Shown: positions 1 to 8,441 of the stretch, piece after piece | How positions within the stretch are numbered: the first letter of the stretch is position 1 | How the letters are laid out: every line of letters starts with the position of its first letter | NCBI RefSeq assembly: GCF_900104415.1 | Contig: NZ_FMXR01000007.1 | Coordinates: forward strand, 147,330-211,329 | DNA: 64,000 nt | Direction of reading: 5' to 3' | Source: Eubacterium oxidoreducens | GTDB lineage: Bacteria > Bacillota > Clostridia > Lachnospirales > Lachnospiraceae | Translations under genes and position numbers: made by a program | The notes under the pieces: generated by a model | Seen by the model: only the letters and a program-made list of their open reading frames with translations | What the model was told of the DNA's origin: nothing | Database searches by the model: none

Positions 1-1053
1 GCATATGCAAATGAAAAAATTGGTGCAGCAGGTTCTGTCTCCAATCATTTTGTAAATTACCAGGGAGATACGAATCTATATGCAGATGAGCAAAAAAGCC
101 AAAGACAAAACATTCCGGCAAAGAATTATTATGAAGTAAAGACGTATCTGGCACTTTTTTCGTTATATCTGAAAAGAGAAGTCATCGATAAGATTGGTGG
201 ATTTGATGAGTCACTTGAGCCGGCGGGGAATGTAGATGAGGACTATGGAATTCGAATTTTAAAGGCCGGTTATCAAAATTATTTATGTTATAACAGCTAT
301 GTTTATCGGCTTTCAAAGGATGATACGGGATCGGTTATCCGTGATTGGAAGTATGAGCCGGGACAGTATAGGTCGTTTCGGGAAAAATGGGGATTTTTAG
401 CGGAATATTTTAGTGCTTCGAGAGAAGATCTGATGATGCTGATTAATCGTCAAAGAGAGGAAGAAATTCATTTTCTGGAAGTGGGATGTACTAGCGGTGA
501 GACACTTTGCAGGTTGCAATATCTCTATCCGAATGCAAGTGTTTATGGCGTAGAACTAAATGAGCAGGTTGCGAAGATTGGAGCTTGTAAGACGAATATT
601 TTGTGCGGAAATATTGAGAGTATGGAACTTCCTTATGAAAAGGGATATTTTGATTATATTATTTTTGGGGATGTGCTTGAACATCTGGCATATCCGGAAG
701 AAACCCTTATTCGAATGAAGGATTATCTAAAAGAGGGAGGCTGTATTTTGACAAGTATTCCGAATCTTTTACATGGAGATGTGCTTTATGATTTGTTGCG
801 AGGTAATTTTACATATCGGGAATATGGAATTTTAGACCGGACACATCTGCGCTTTTTTACGGAAAAGGAAATCTTTCGAATGTTTGCTCGTTGCGGATAC
901 GAGATAGATGCATTGCTTACGACAAAGACGAGGCAAAATCCGACGGATAATCATCTGGAATTTTTTAAAGCACTTTTTGAGATTGCGGAAGTTAGCATAA
1001 CTAAAAATCAAGTGAATACATTTCAATATCTTGTTCGGGCAAGAAAAAAATGA
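1..1053 (+). CDS. Glycosyltransferase family 2 / SAM methyltransferase fusion, 5' end outside window
   Basis: The frame is open from base 1, so the start lies to the left; 350 codons are visible. Residues about 50-130 resemble the C-terminal part of a GT-A (family 2) glycosyltransferase, with GGFDESL followed by an acidic DEDYGIRILKAGY stretch in the place of the family's ED motif. From about residue 150 the chain continues into a class I methyltransferase: motif I FLEVGCTSGE (158-167) and FDYIIFGDVLEHL (217-229), then a PNLLHGDVL segment usual for Methyltransf_23-type proteins. Such fusions commonly act in cell-surface glycan or O-antigen-like polymer assembly; the substrate cannot be read here. 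A start at the in-frame ATG 433 would give a methyltransferase alone, but it lacks a good ribosome binding site and would waste the conserved upstream frame. Confidence 0.8.
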   Translation, partial: AYANEKIGAAGSVSNHFVNYQGDTNLYADEQKSQRQNIPAKNYYEVKTYLALFSLYLKREVIDKIGGFDESLEPAGNVDEDYGIRILKAGYQNYLCYNSYVYRLSKDDTGSVIRDWKYEPGQYRSFREKWGFLAEYFSASREDLMMLINRQREEEIHFLEVGCTSGETLCRLQYLYPNASVYGVELNEQVAKIGACKTNILCGNIESMELPYEKGYFDYIIFGDVLEHLAYPEETLIRMKDYLKEGGCILTSIPNLLHGDVLYDLLRGNFTYREYGILDRTHLRFFTEKEIFRMFARCGYEIDALLTTKTRQNPTDNHLEFFKALFEIAEVSITKNQVNTFQYLVRARKK

Positions 1054-1081
1054 GAACATTGATGCAGGAGGAAGAATCTAA

Positions 1082-2005
1082 ATGGAGGAAATGATTGATA
1101 TTTATAATGAACAAAGGCAAAAGACATCCTTACAATTGCCGAGAAAATCAAAGCTGAAAAAAGGACAGTTTATGTTGTACGTTCTAGCTTTGATTGAAGA
1201 TTCTAAGGGAAGATACCTGATTACAAGGCGCGCTATGGATAAGAAATGGGCCGGCGGCCAGTGGGAGATTCCGGGAGGAGGAGCTGTTGCCGGGGAAACG
1301 TCTTTTGATGCGGTCTGCCGCGAGGTAAAAGAAGAAACCGGGTTAGACGTATCTGGATGCGACCCGAAAGTGATTTATTCGTACGTAAATGAAGATTTAG
1401 AGCGCGGAGATAATTATTTTGTAGATATTTATTTGCTTAAAATGGACTATGCAATTGCGGATGTCACGATTCAAGAAGAAGAAGCAATTGCAGTAAAGGC
1501 GGCCGGCTTTGATGAAATTACAAAAATTCATGAAGAAAGCGGTTTTTTGCATTATCAAAGACTGGTAGAAGCACTTAAAGGCATAGAGGAGAAAAAGAAC
1601 ATGTTAGTAAAGACTATAACACCACCATCTACGGACACATTGTTAACGGAAGCTAAGGCAGATATTACGGCTCCAAAATGCGGCATGTATCTGACACATT
1701 GCGGAATTGTAAGAGAAGATGCGAAGGCTAAGGTAAGAGCCGGTGCGCAAGGAACCAAGCCGGTTGTGGCAATGGATTTTTCTTATGATGAGGCTAAGGT
1801 GAATGCAGCCATTGATGCAACGCTTAAGATGGATGGCATCTATTATGTAAAGGTCTGGCTTGCAAGTGGAAGACTTACGGTGGGTGATGATATTATGAGA
1901 GTGCTGATCGGAGGCGATATTCGTCCGCATGTGATTGATGGATTAAATGCTTTGGTCGGTGAAATCAAGAATCATTGTGTTGAAGAAATTGAAATCTATG
2001 AATAG
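1082..2005 (+). CDS. Nudix hydrolase fused to MoaE-like domain
   Basis: 307 residues. The N-terminal half is a Nudix hydrolase with a complete box at residues 66-88 (G66-x5-E72-x7-REVKEETGL), expected to cleave a nucleoside diphosphate derivative. The C-terminal part, from Met174, resembles the molybdopterin synthase large subunit family (MoaE-like): GMYLTHCGIVREDAK, then YYVKVWLASGRLTVGDD and a C-terminal helix. There is no stop between the halves. An internal ATG at 1601 is preceded by GAGGAG (1586-1591) at normal spacing, so the MoaE-like part may also be made separately. The start at 1082 follows an AGGAGG site (1067-1072). No other molybdenum cofactor genes are nearby, so a true role in cofactor synthesis is uncertain. 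Confidence 0.78.
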   Translation: MEEMIDIYNEQRQKTSLQLPRKSKLKKGQFMLYVLALIEDSKGRYLITRRAMDKKWAGGQWEIPGGGAVAGETSFDAVCREVKEETGLDVSGCDPKVIYSYVNEDLERGDNYFVDIYLLKMDYAIADVTIQEEEAIAVKAAGFDEITKIHEESGFLHYQRLVEALKGIEEKKNMLVKTITPPSTDTLLTEAKADITAPKCGMYLTHCGIVREDAKAKVRAGAQGTKPVVAMDFSYDEAKVNAAIDATLKMDGIYYVKVWLASGRLTVGDDIMRVLIGGDIRPHVIDGLNALVGEIKNHCVEEIEIYE

Positions 2006-2216
2006 AGCATTATTATATGGAATCGTCAATGTGAACAAAATATAAACGGGAAACTATTTTTGATTGTGCAGTTTCCTGAGAAGGTTAGAAAAACTGGTAA
2101 AAAGTACATATGCAAATAGGAATAAAGGGGTGTTTACAGCGATTTTTGGCTAGTGTAGAATAGCATCTGTTGAAAATTTTAGTTGAGGAAATAAGATTGT
2201 AAAAGAGGATTGGAAG

Positions 2217-2570
2217 ATGATTAAGCCAACAGCTGTTATTTCTATGAGGAAAGACAAGGACAATGCACTTTTTAAAGTTGCACTTACAGAGATTCCACAT
2301 CGTTTTGTGAGTAAAGCAAGACGTCTTGATCTCGAAGGATTTGCCCAAGAGCGTTTTTCGTGCTTGGTGAATATGGAGTATTTTTCAGGTTTTTCGATTA
2401 TAACGAATCAAGAGTATAGCTATGCACCTAAGGGGCAGTTAATCTATTGTGATAAGAACGGAGAAGAGCATTATCTTGATTGCTTACTCACAACAGGTGA
2501 ACAAGAGAAAGTTTTTGAACTTTGCAGAGCCGCCTTCAAAGGTGATATTGTTTGTGAAGCAATGGTGTAA
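2217..2570 (+). CDS. Conserved-looking hypothetical protein
   Basis: 117 residues, no signal peptide or membrane segment, no motif I recognise. It is followed directly by a strong terminator and lies alone between the Nudix fusion and the zinc importer, so it is probably a single-gene unit. The upstream 211 bases show no gene. A weak GAGG lies 12 bases before the ATG. Function unknown. Confidence 0.6.
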   Translation: MIKPTAVISMRKDKDNALFKVALTEIPHRFVSKARRLDLEGFAQERFSCLVNMEYFSGFSIITNQEYSYAPKGQLIYCDKNGEEHYLDCLLTTGEQEKVFELCRAAFKGDIVCEAMV

Positions 2571-2580
2571 TAATGGAAAG

Positions 2581-2619
2581 CATTCGCTAAGGAGCGGATG
2601 TTTTTTTTTTTTTTTTTTT
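2581..2619 (+). terminator. Intrinsic terminator
   Basis: Stem CATTCGCT (2581-2588) / AGCGGATG (2593-2600) with loop AAGG and an unusually long run of 19 T. It closes the 117-residue gene. Confidence 0.92.
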
Positions 2620-2654
2620 CACAGATTAAATCTATTATATTTTCACATGAATAC

Positions 2655-2683
2655 TTGACAAAAAATCGGAAAACTCGTACAAT
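2655..2683 (+). promoter_or_regulatory. Promoter of the zinc-import operon
   Basis: TTGACA (2655-2660), 17-base spacer, TACAAT (2678-2683): a near-consensus housekeeping promoter. Transcription should start near 2690, just before the palindromic operator. Confidence 0.8.
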
Positions 2684-2698
2684 CGAACACGTCTAAAA

Positions 2699-2713
2699 TG
2701 CAAATCATTTGCA
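2699..2713. promoter_or_regulatory. Fur-family (Zur-like) operator
   Basis: Perfect 7-1-7 palindrome TGCAAAT-C-ATTTGCA placed at the expected transcription start and before a metal-importer operon. The 7-1-7 layout is that of Fur/Zur/PerR boxes. The importer context makes zinc-dependent repression by a Zur-like protein the simplest reading (inference). Confidence 0.68.
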
Positions 2714-2737
2714 AATCTAATCAAGAGGAATATCATT

Positions 2738-3049
2738 ATGAGAATTGGCAGAGAAGGACGATGGAATAAAGTTCTTGCGTTGATGACCATTGCGGTCATC
2801 TTTTTTGTGATGGTATTTTCCGTATGGTATCTTGTCAATCATGCGAACCATGAGTGTAGTGGCCAAAACTGCCCAGTCTGCGAACAAATGCAGCAATGTG
2901 CACAGAATGTCAAACAGCTGGGAACCGCCGATGTAGTTGTGGTGGTGGTCATTGCACTTATTCACATGGATTTTCTTGGAAGCGAATTATTTAAAGAACC
3001 AATGATTGAAAATTCTTTGATTTCCCTAAAGGTAAGAATGGATAATTAA
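2738..3049 (+). CDS. Cys-rich small membrane protein of the zinc operon
   Basis: 103 residues. One N-terminal membrane segment (about 11-34) is followed by a short segment with H-x2-H-x-C, C-x2-C and a further Cys (NHANHECSGQNCPVCEQ then QQC), a pattern suited to binding a metal. A second hydrophobic stretch (VVVVVVIALIHM) follows. It is first gene after the Zur-like operator, so it is probably made under metal limitation with the importer. It could help metal capture or sensing at the membrane (inference). Start: AGAGG precedes the ATG. Confidence 0.68.
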   Translation: MRIGREGRWNKVLALMTIAVIFFVMVFSVWYLVNHANHECSGQNCPVCEQMQQCAQNVKQLGTADVVVVVVIALIHMDFLGSELFKEPMIENSLISLKVRMDN

Positions 3050-3137
3050 ATCTTTCGAAACAAGGGCGTAGTGCGCCCTAATGCAGATGAATGGTAATCA
3101 TGATGTATATCTCAGACTTGAAATGGAGGATTTAAGA

Positions 3138-4142
3138 ATGAAAAATTTCATAACGATAGTCGCAGCAATGGTACTTGGCGTAACCATGCTTGCAGGATGC
3201 AGCGCATCATCATCGAACCAGGCTTCATCCAATGAAGCTGTAGATGGTGGTGATGACATTTCCGTAGTTGCAACAATCTTTCCGGAGTATGATTGGGTGA
3301 AAGAGATTGTTGGTGATACGCAGGGAGTTGAGGAGACATTGCTGGTGGATACAGGCGTGGATCTTCACAGTTATCAGCCGAGTGCAGAAGATATTTTGAC
3401 AATCAGCGAATGCGACATGTTCATCTATGTGGGCGGAGAGTCCGATGAGTGGGTGGAAGATGCTCTTAAGAGTGCGGTAAATGAAGATATGGTTGTCATC
3501 AATCTTCTAGATGTGCTTGGTGAAGATGCCGCGGAGGAAGAGGTTGTGGAAGGCATGCAAGAAGAAGCTGAAGAAGCGGAGGAAGAAAGCGAAGAGGAAG
3601 TTGAATATGATGAACATGTATGGCTTTCTTTGAAAAATGCTGTGAAGCTGTGTACTGCGATTGAAGAAGGGCTTGAGAAAGTAGATGCGGCTCATGCAGA
3701 TGCCTATAAAGCGAATCTTGACAGTTACCAAGCGCAGCTTGAAAATCTCGATGCTGAGTATGCGCAAATGGTAGAAAATGCACAGGTGACAACGGTATTA
3801 TTTGGTGACAGATTCCCGTTTCGTTATTTGGTTGATGATTATGGTCTGGACTATTATGCGGCATTTGTGGGCTGCTCGGCGGAATCAGAAGCAAGTTTTG
3901 AGACGATTACTTATCTTGCGCAGAAGGTGGATGAGCTTGGGCTTTCTAGTATTTTGCAGATTGAAAGTTCAGATGGAAAGATCGCACAAACCATTAAAGA
4001 AAATACAACAAACAAAGATCAGCAGATTCTGACATTGGATTCGATGCAGTCTACAACCGCTGAGGATGCAGACAATGGTGTGACGTATCTGTCAACCATG
4101 GAAAGCAATCTTGAGGTTCTGACGCAGGCATTGCAAAAATAA
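3138..4142 (+). CDS. znuA: Metal (zinc/manganese-type) ABC importer, substrate-binding lipoprotein
   Basis: 334 residues from ATG 3138, preceded by GGAGG at 3125-3129; an upstream in-frame ATG (3081) would place 19 residues before the signal peptide and is rejected. The signal peptide ends in lipobox LAGC, so the protein is membrane-anchored. Cluster A-1/ZnuA features: DLHSYQPSAEDI near the first ligand, DEHVWLSLKNA for the second, FGDRFPFRYLVDDYGL for the third region. An acidic Glu-rich loop precedes the second ligand, where ZnuA proteins usually carry a His-rich loop. The third ligand position reads GDR, without the usual His, which leaves the metal open (Zn or Mn). Confidence 0.87.
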   Translation: MKNFITIVAAMVLGVTMLAGCSASSSNQASSNEAVDGGDDISVVATIFPEYDWVKEIVGDTQGVEETLLVDTGVDLHSYQPSAEDILTISECDMFIYVGGESDEWVEDALKSAVNEDMVVINLLDVLGEDAAEEEVVEGMQEEAEEAEEESEEEVEYDEHVWLSLKNAVKLCTAIEEGLEKVDAAHADAYKANLDSYQAQLENLDAEYAQMVENAQVTTVLFGDRFPFRYLVDDYGLDYYAAFVGCSAESEASFETITYLAQKVDELGLSSILQIESSDGKIAQTIKENTTNKDQQILTLDSMQSTTAEDADNGVTYLSTMESNLEVLTQALQK

Positions 4143-4165
4143 TAATTAAGTGAGGTGACAATTAG

Positions 4166-4876
4166 GTGTCATATATTACGGCAAAGAACCTTTCTCTTGG
4201 TTATGATGGGAAAGTGATTCAAAAAGGGGTCAGTTTTGAGATTGAAAAAGGAGATTATTTATGTATTGTCGGGGAAAATGGTTCCGGCAAATCGACATTG
4301 ATGAAGACGCTTCTTGGATTGCAGCCGCTTTTGGGAGGTGAAATCATCTTTGGGGATGATCTTTCTAAAAATGAAATAGGTTATCTTCCGCAGCAGACAT
4401 TGGTGCAAAGAGATTTTCCGGCTTCGGTTGCGGAAATTGTATTGTCCGGATGTCAGGGGCGTATGGGAATGCGTCCGTTTTATGGAAAAGAAGAAAAGAG
4501 ACTGGCTAAGGCCAATATGGAGCGAATGCAGATTACAAATCTTGCCAAAAGATGCTATCGCGAATTGTCGGGTGGACAGCAGCAAAAGGTTCTTCTTGCG
4601 AGAGCTTTATGCGCAACGCAGAAGATTTTACTTTTGGATGAGCCGGTTTCGGGACTTGATCCGATGATTACCACAAGCATGTATGAGCAGGTGAAACAGC
4701 TCAATGAAGAAGGGGTTACGATTATTATGATATCACACGATATTTCCGCAGCCCTAAAATATGCATCGCACATTTTGCATATCAATCAAAAGACGTTCTT
4801 TGGGACAAAGTCGGAATATATGGAAAGTGCACTGGGAAAATATTTTCTAGAGATGGAAGGAGGAAATGAGGCATGA
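4166..4876 (+). CDS. znuC: Metal ABC importer, ATP-binding protein
   Basis: 236 residues. GTG start at 4166, placed by GAGGTG 8 bases upstream. Walker A GENGSGKST (about 37-45), signature LSGGQQQK, Walker B ILLLDEPVSGLD, and H-loop ISHD are all intact. It powers uptake with the lipoprotein before it and the permease after it. Its stop overlaps the permease start (ATGA at 4873-4876), which indicates translational coupling. Confidence 0.93.
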   Translation: MSYITAKNLSLGYDGKVIQKGVSFEIEKGDYLCIVGENGSGKSTLMKTLLGLQPLLGGEIIFGDDLSKNEIGYLPQQTLVQRDFPASVAEIVLSGCQGRMGMRPFYGKEEKRLAKANMERMQITNLAKRCYRELSGGQQQKVLLARALCATQKILLLDEPVSGLDPMITTSMYEQVKQLNEEGVTIIMISHDISAALKYASHILHINQKTFFGTKSEYMESALGKYFLEMEGGNEA

Positions 4877-5715
4877 TGCAAATTATGGAAAAACTGAGTT
4901 TGTACATGGAGTATCCGTTTGTTCGTTATGCGCTTGTGGCAGGTATTTTAATTGCATTATGTTCTTCCTTGCTTGGAGTTACACTGGTATTAAAACGATT
5001 TTCCTTTATTGGTGATGGATTGTCACATGTTGCATTTGGGGCAATGGCGGTAGCCGGCGTTTTCGGTTTGGTGAACGATACAATATTGGTGCTTCCGATT
5101 ACGGTGGTAAGCGCGGTATTGCTTTTGCGAACGGGGCAAAATACCAAGATTAAGGGCGATGCATCAATTGCAATGATTTCAGTGGGAGCACTCGGTCTTG
5201 GTTATCTTCTTATGAATATATTTTCCGCTTCCTCGAATCTTTCGGGGGATGTATGTACAACGTTGTTTGGTTCTACTTCAATTTTGACCATTTCTAAGAC
5301 CGAGCTTTGGCTGTGTGTGATTATGTCGATTCTTGTAGTTGTATTTTTTGTGTTGTTCTATCATAAGATTTTTAATGTGACGTTTGATGAGAATTTTGCA
5401 AGGTCAGCAGGAACCAAGGTGGAACGCTACAATTTGTTTATCGCCATCATTATAGCGGTAATCATTGTATTGGCGATGAATCTTGTCGGTTCGCTTTTGA
5501 TTTCGGCATTGGTGATTTTTCCGGCGTTATCGGCAATGAGATTGTTTAAGAGTTTTAAGTCGGTTACGATTTGTTCAGCGGTGATATCGGTGTGTTGTGC
5601 ATTTGTTGGAATTATTGTTTCTATTCTTGCAGGGACGCCGGTAGGTTCCACGATTGTAGCAGTCGATGTGGTAGCGTTTTTGATTTCGTTTGTGATTGGT
5701 AAGAAAGGAGCTTAG
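4873..5715 (+). CDS. znuB: Metal ABC importer, permease
   Basis: 280 residues, strongly hydrophobic with about seven to eight membrane segments and the ABC-3 family GDGLSHVAFG and GDAS motifs. It forms the membrane channel of the importer. Start overlaps the ATPase stop, with AAGGAGG upstream at 4857-4863. Confidence 0.92.
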   Translation: MMQIMEKLSLYMEYPFVRYALVAGILIALCSSLLGVTLVLKRFSFIGDGLSHVAFGAMAVAGVFGLVNDTILVLPITVVSAVLLLRTGQNTKIKGDASIAMISVGALGLGYLLMNIFSASSNLSGDVCTTLFGSTSILTISKTELWLCVIMSILVVVFFVLFYHKIFNVTFDENFARSAGTKVERYNLFIAIIIAVIIVLAMNLVGSLLISALVIFPALSAMRLFKSFKSVTICSAVISVCCAFVGIIVSILAGTPVGSTIVAVDVVAFLISFVIGKKGA

Positions 5716-5720
5716 AGAGC

Positions 5721-6251
5721 ATGAGAAAGAAGATATGGGGAATGATTTTGGCAGCAGGTATGATGACGGCTTTGCTTGGTGGTTGCGCATCTGAAGATGC
5801 GACATCGGATACGGTGTCTGAGGAGGCTGTATCAGATACACAGACCGAATCCGATGCGATATCGGAAGAGGAAAGCACAGTGTCAAAGCAGGAAGTGTCC
5901 GCTGCAGAAGGGATAGATGTGGATCTTACCCAGCTTAGCAGTACGATGGTGTATTCGGAAGTTTATAATATGATGCTTGTACCGGATGAGTATATTGGTA
6001 AGACGGTTAAGATGAATGGTGCTTTTACAACATATGAAAATGAAGAAACCGGACAGATTTATTATGCCTGCATCATTCAGGATGCAACAGCATGCTGCTC
6101 GCAGGGAATTGAATTCGAACTTGCCGGAGATTATACATATCCGGATGACTATCCACAAGAGGATACGGAGATTGTTGTGCAGGGAACCTTTGAAACCTAT
6201 GAAGAAGATGGTCTTACGTATTGTAGATTGGCAGATGCGACTATGGAATAA
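5721..6251 (+). CDS. Lipoprotein downstream of the zinc importer
   Basis: 176 residues, signal peptide with lipobox LLGGC, then a low-complexity acidic Ser/Thr/Glu linker to about residue 60, then a folded domain with YIGKTVKMNGAF, ACCSQGIEF and TEIVVQGTFETY. That domain resembles the OB-like C-terminal part of DUF1980/TIGR03943 proteins, which are often found with zinc transport; this is from memory and moderate. It starts five bases after the permease stop, so it is part of the operon, and probably helps zinc handling outside the membrane. Confidence 0.72.
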   Translation: MRKKIWGMILAAGMMTALLGGCASEDATSDTVSEEAVSDTQTESDAISEEESTVSKQEVSAAEGIDVDLTQLSSTMVYSEVYNMMLVPDEYIGKTVKMNGAFTTYENEETGQIYYACIIQDATACCSQGIEFELAGDYTYPDDYPQEDTEIVVQGTFETYEEDGLTYCRLADATME

Positions 6252-6279
6252 CAATTAGAATCTAAAAAGAAAGAATAAA

Positions 6280-6370
6280 ATACCCTCCTTACCGGATTGT
6301 GATATGTACTCTTCTTACTGGATTGTCCAGTAAAGAGGGTACTTATCATTGTGTTCGATAAGGAGGGTAT
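6280..6370. terminator. Nested inverted and direct repeat, probable bidirectional terminator
   Basis: Outer arms ATACCCTCCTTA (6280-6291) and TAAGGAGGGTAT (6359-6370). Inside is a second imperfect stem, GTACTCTTCTTACTGGA (6306-6322) against 6326-6342. The two left arms are themselves near copies (6281-6300 and 6307-6326). It lies between convergent genes, and T-rich DNA follows on the minus strand. Confidence 0.6.
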
Positions 6371-6388
6371 ATTACATATACAGTTTTT

Positions 6389-7741
6389 TTAAAGTGAAAT
6401 AATTCCAAATTGTGCAAGATTGTAAAAGATGAGGATTAAAACCATCATAACCGGTGTTACGTATTTAATCATAACACGCATTACAAGCTTACGCCGGAAC
6501 ACTTCACCATTTTTTTGAATTTCAGCTTCGAGTGCCTTCGTTCCAACAATCCATCCGATAAGGATACAGGTAAAGAAGGTGACGATTGGCATCAGTACAC
6601 TGTTTGTAATGTAATCGAAGAAGGTTAATAAATCCATGCCTCCGATTGTGAAGTCTGACCATAATCCAAAACCGAGTGATACGGCAATTCCTAATAGAAT
6701 AGAAAAGACCGTAAGAATGATGACCGATTTTGTTCTTGAAAGCTTCCAGCGATCCATCAGCATCGAAGTGGTTGCTTCTAAGATGGAAATGGAACTAGTC
6801 AGTGCCGCAAGCAGTACCAGGATGAAGAACAAAGCCCCGATAAATGTGCCGGCCGGCATACTGTCAAATACTTTAGGAAGCGCCATAAACATTAGTCCGG
6901 GTCCTTTACTCGCTGTTGCCTCGGCTCCGCTGTAGATTACAACCGGCGGAATAATCATCAGACCGGAAAGCAGAGCAATCAGTGTATCAAACAGCTCGAC
7001 TTGATTGACGGATTTTACAAGGCTTACATCATCGCGTACATAGGAACCGTAAGAAACCATGATTCCCATGGCAATGCTAAGCGAGAAGAATAACTGGCCG
7101 GCAGCGGCAGCAATTGTTTTAAAAGAAAACTGCGAAATGTCCGGAACCAGATAATACTTTAATCCTTCTATTGCATCTGGCAAGGTTAATACATAAATCG
7201 ATACTCCGATTGCAATCACGATAAGAACCGGCATGAGAATTTTGCTGATTCTTTCAACTCCCTTTTGCACACCAAATGCTACAACGATGGCAGTTACAAG
7301 TAAGAAAATCAAAAACAGGATAATAGGAGAGCCTGTTTGGGAAATGTGACTGCTAAAATAAGTATCCGAGGCAGCGAGGCTACCTTCGCCGGTCAGATAG
7401 ACCAGACAATACTTTAAAACCCATCCTCCGATGACTGCATAGTAGGGAAGAATCAGTAACGGAACGAGCTATGCCAGATAACCAAGAAATGCAAACTTGC
7501 TGCAGAGCTTTTTATAGGCGCTGATGCAGCTGAGTTTTGTTTTTCGGCCAAGGGCAATTTCGGTCATAAGCATTGCAAATCCAAATGTAAACAGCAAGAT
7601 GATATAGACTAACAAGAAAATACCACCACCATACTGGGCTGCAAGATATGGAAAGCGCCAAAGATTTCCGAGGCCGACAGCACTTCCTGCGGCGGCCATT
7701 ACGAAACCGATTCCACCGGTAAAAGTACTTCGTTTATTCAT
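6389..7741 (-). pseudogene. Sodium-dependent (NSS family) transporter, interrupted by one amber codon
   Basis: Reading the minus strand from 7741, the first 90 residues carry the NSS signature GLGNLWRFPY and LLMTEIALGR-like segment, then an in-frame TAG at 7471-7469. The same frame runs on without another stop to 6389 and gives the rest of a typical transporter (LILPYYAVIGGW directly after the stop, about ten membrane segments, 450 codons in all). Only this one codon breaks the gene. NSS proteins import amino acids or amines with Na+. A downstream restart at an internal Met is possible but would lack the first membrane segments. SD TAGGAG-like GGAGATAAAA lies before the start. Confidence 0.85.
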
Positions 7742-7753
7742 TTTTATCTCCTC

Positions 7754-7793
7754 TCGTAATGATAATCATAGTACGTCCAAATTATCATTATCA
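7754..7793. promoter_or_regulatory. Pair of Fur-box-like sites
   Basis: Two sites just upstream of the interrupted NSS gene: TCGTAATGATAATCA (7754-7768) and, on the minus strand, TGATAATGATAATTT (7779-7793). Both contain the GATAAT hexamers of Fur boxes. Neither is a perfect 7-1-7 palindrome. Confidence 0.4.
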
Positions 7794-7857
7794 TACAATA
7801 TTCAACATTTTACCATAACTTCAAATAAGTGTCTACGAAAAGAAAATTTAAAAAATG

Positions 7858-7884
7858 TTAGCACTCACCCTTGACGAGTGCTAA
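7858..7884. promoter_or_regulatory. CIRCE element (HrcA operator)
   Basis: TTAGCACTC, nine bases, GAGTGCTAA: an exact CIRCE inverted repeat. HrcA binding here should repress the small heat-shock gene at normal temperature. Confidence 0.96.
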
Positions 7885-7899
7885 TAAAAGTGATATAAC
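7871..7899 (+). promoter_or_regulatory. Promoter of the heat-shock gene
   Basis: TTGACG (7871-7876), 17 bases, TATAAC (7894-7899). The -35 box lies inside the CIRCE element, so HrcA would block polymerase directly. The leader also holds a short hairpin, CGATGA-AAGA-TCATCG (7928-7943). Confidence 0.8.
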
Positions 7900-7970
7900 A
7901 TAATTGTGAAAAGAAAAAGGTAGCGACCGATGAAAGATCATCGAGCCGATAGTAGAAGGAGGAATGACTT

Positions 7971-8426
7971 ATGTTATTAACAACAGCAAACAACAATTTA
8001 TTTGATACGTTTTTTAATGATCCTTGGTTTATGGATCCTTGGTCAGCCCCGGATGCACGCAGAGGCGATAAGAAACGCTACAATAGTAAGAACCTCATGC
8101 TTACAGATATTACAGAATCCGATCAAGGATACGAATTAGAGATGGAACTTCCTGGATTTGATAAAAGTGAGATTCAGGCAACTCTTGAAAAAGGATATCT
8201 GACAATTACGGCTGAGAAGAAGACCGAGCAGACGAAAGAAAAGGATGCGTATATTCGCAAGGAAAGATTTTCCGGAACATGCCAAAGAACCTTTTTCGTT
8301 GGCGAAGAACTAGAACAAGAAGACATCAAAGCAAGCTTCAAGGATGGCATCCTAAAACTTGCAATTCCGAAAAAAGAAGCAAAACCACAGGTGGAAGAGC
8401 GTAAGTGCATCACCATTCAAGGTTAA
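7971..8426 (+). CDS. Small heat-shock protein (Hsp20/alpha-crystallin)
   Basis: 151 residues. An alpha-crystallin domain spans about 42-140: YELEMELPGFDKSEIQATLEKGYLTI-like strand pattern, GTCQRTFFVGE, and the closing GILKLAIPKKE. It is an ATP-independent holdase that keeps unfolding proteins soluble in the cytoplasm. AAGGAGG at 7956-7962 fixes the start. Control by CIRCE is seen directly upstream; a terminator follows, then a DnaJ-like gene that could pass clients to DnaK. Confidence 0.94.
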   Translation: MLLTTANNNLFDTFFNDPWFMDPWSAPDARRGDKKRYNSKNLMLTDITESDQGYELEMELPGFDKSEIQATLEKGYLTITAEKKTEQTKEKDAYIRKERFSGTCQRTFFVGEELEQEDIKASFKDGILKLAIPKKEAKPQVEERKCITIQG

Positions 8427-8441
8427 TAAAGAACAACATTG

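Noticed and set aside
3064..3078. Terminator GGGCG-TAGTG-CGCCC inside the zinc operon
   Set aside because: Five-base-pair stem with no T-run; probably not a stop signal.
3148..3894. Long minus-strand frames opposite the substrate-binding protein gene
   Set aside because: They are shadows of the acidic, GA-rich coding strand; composition is His/Pro/Leu-rich and no start signal exists.
7469..7471. Amber codon read through as pyrrolysine or another amino acid
   Set aside because: The family is a transporter with no known need for a special residue, and no supporting tRNA or synthetase is visible in the window.
7928..7943. RNA thermometer in the leader of the small heat-shock gene
   Set aside because: The 6-bp hairpin CGATGA-AAGA-TCATCG does not cover the ribosome binding site; CIRCE already explains heat control.
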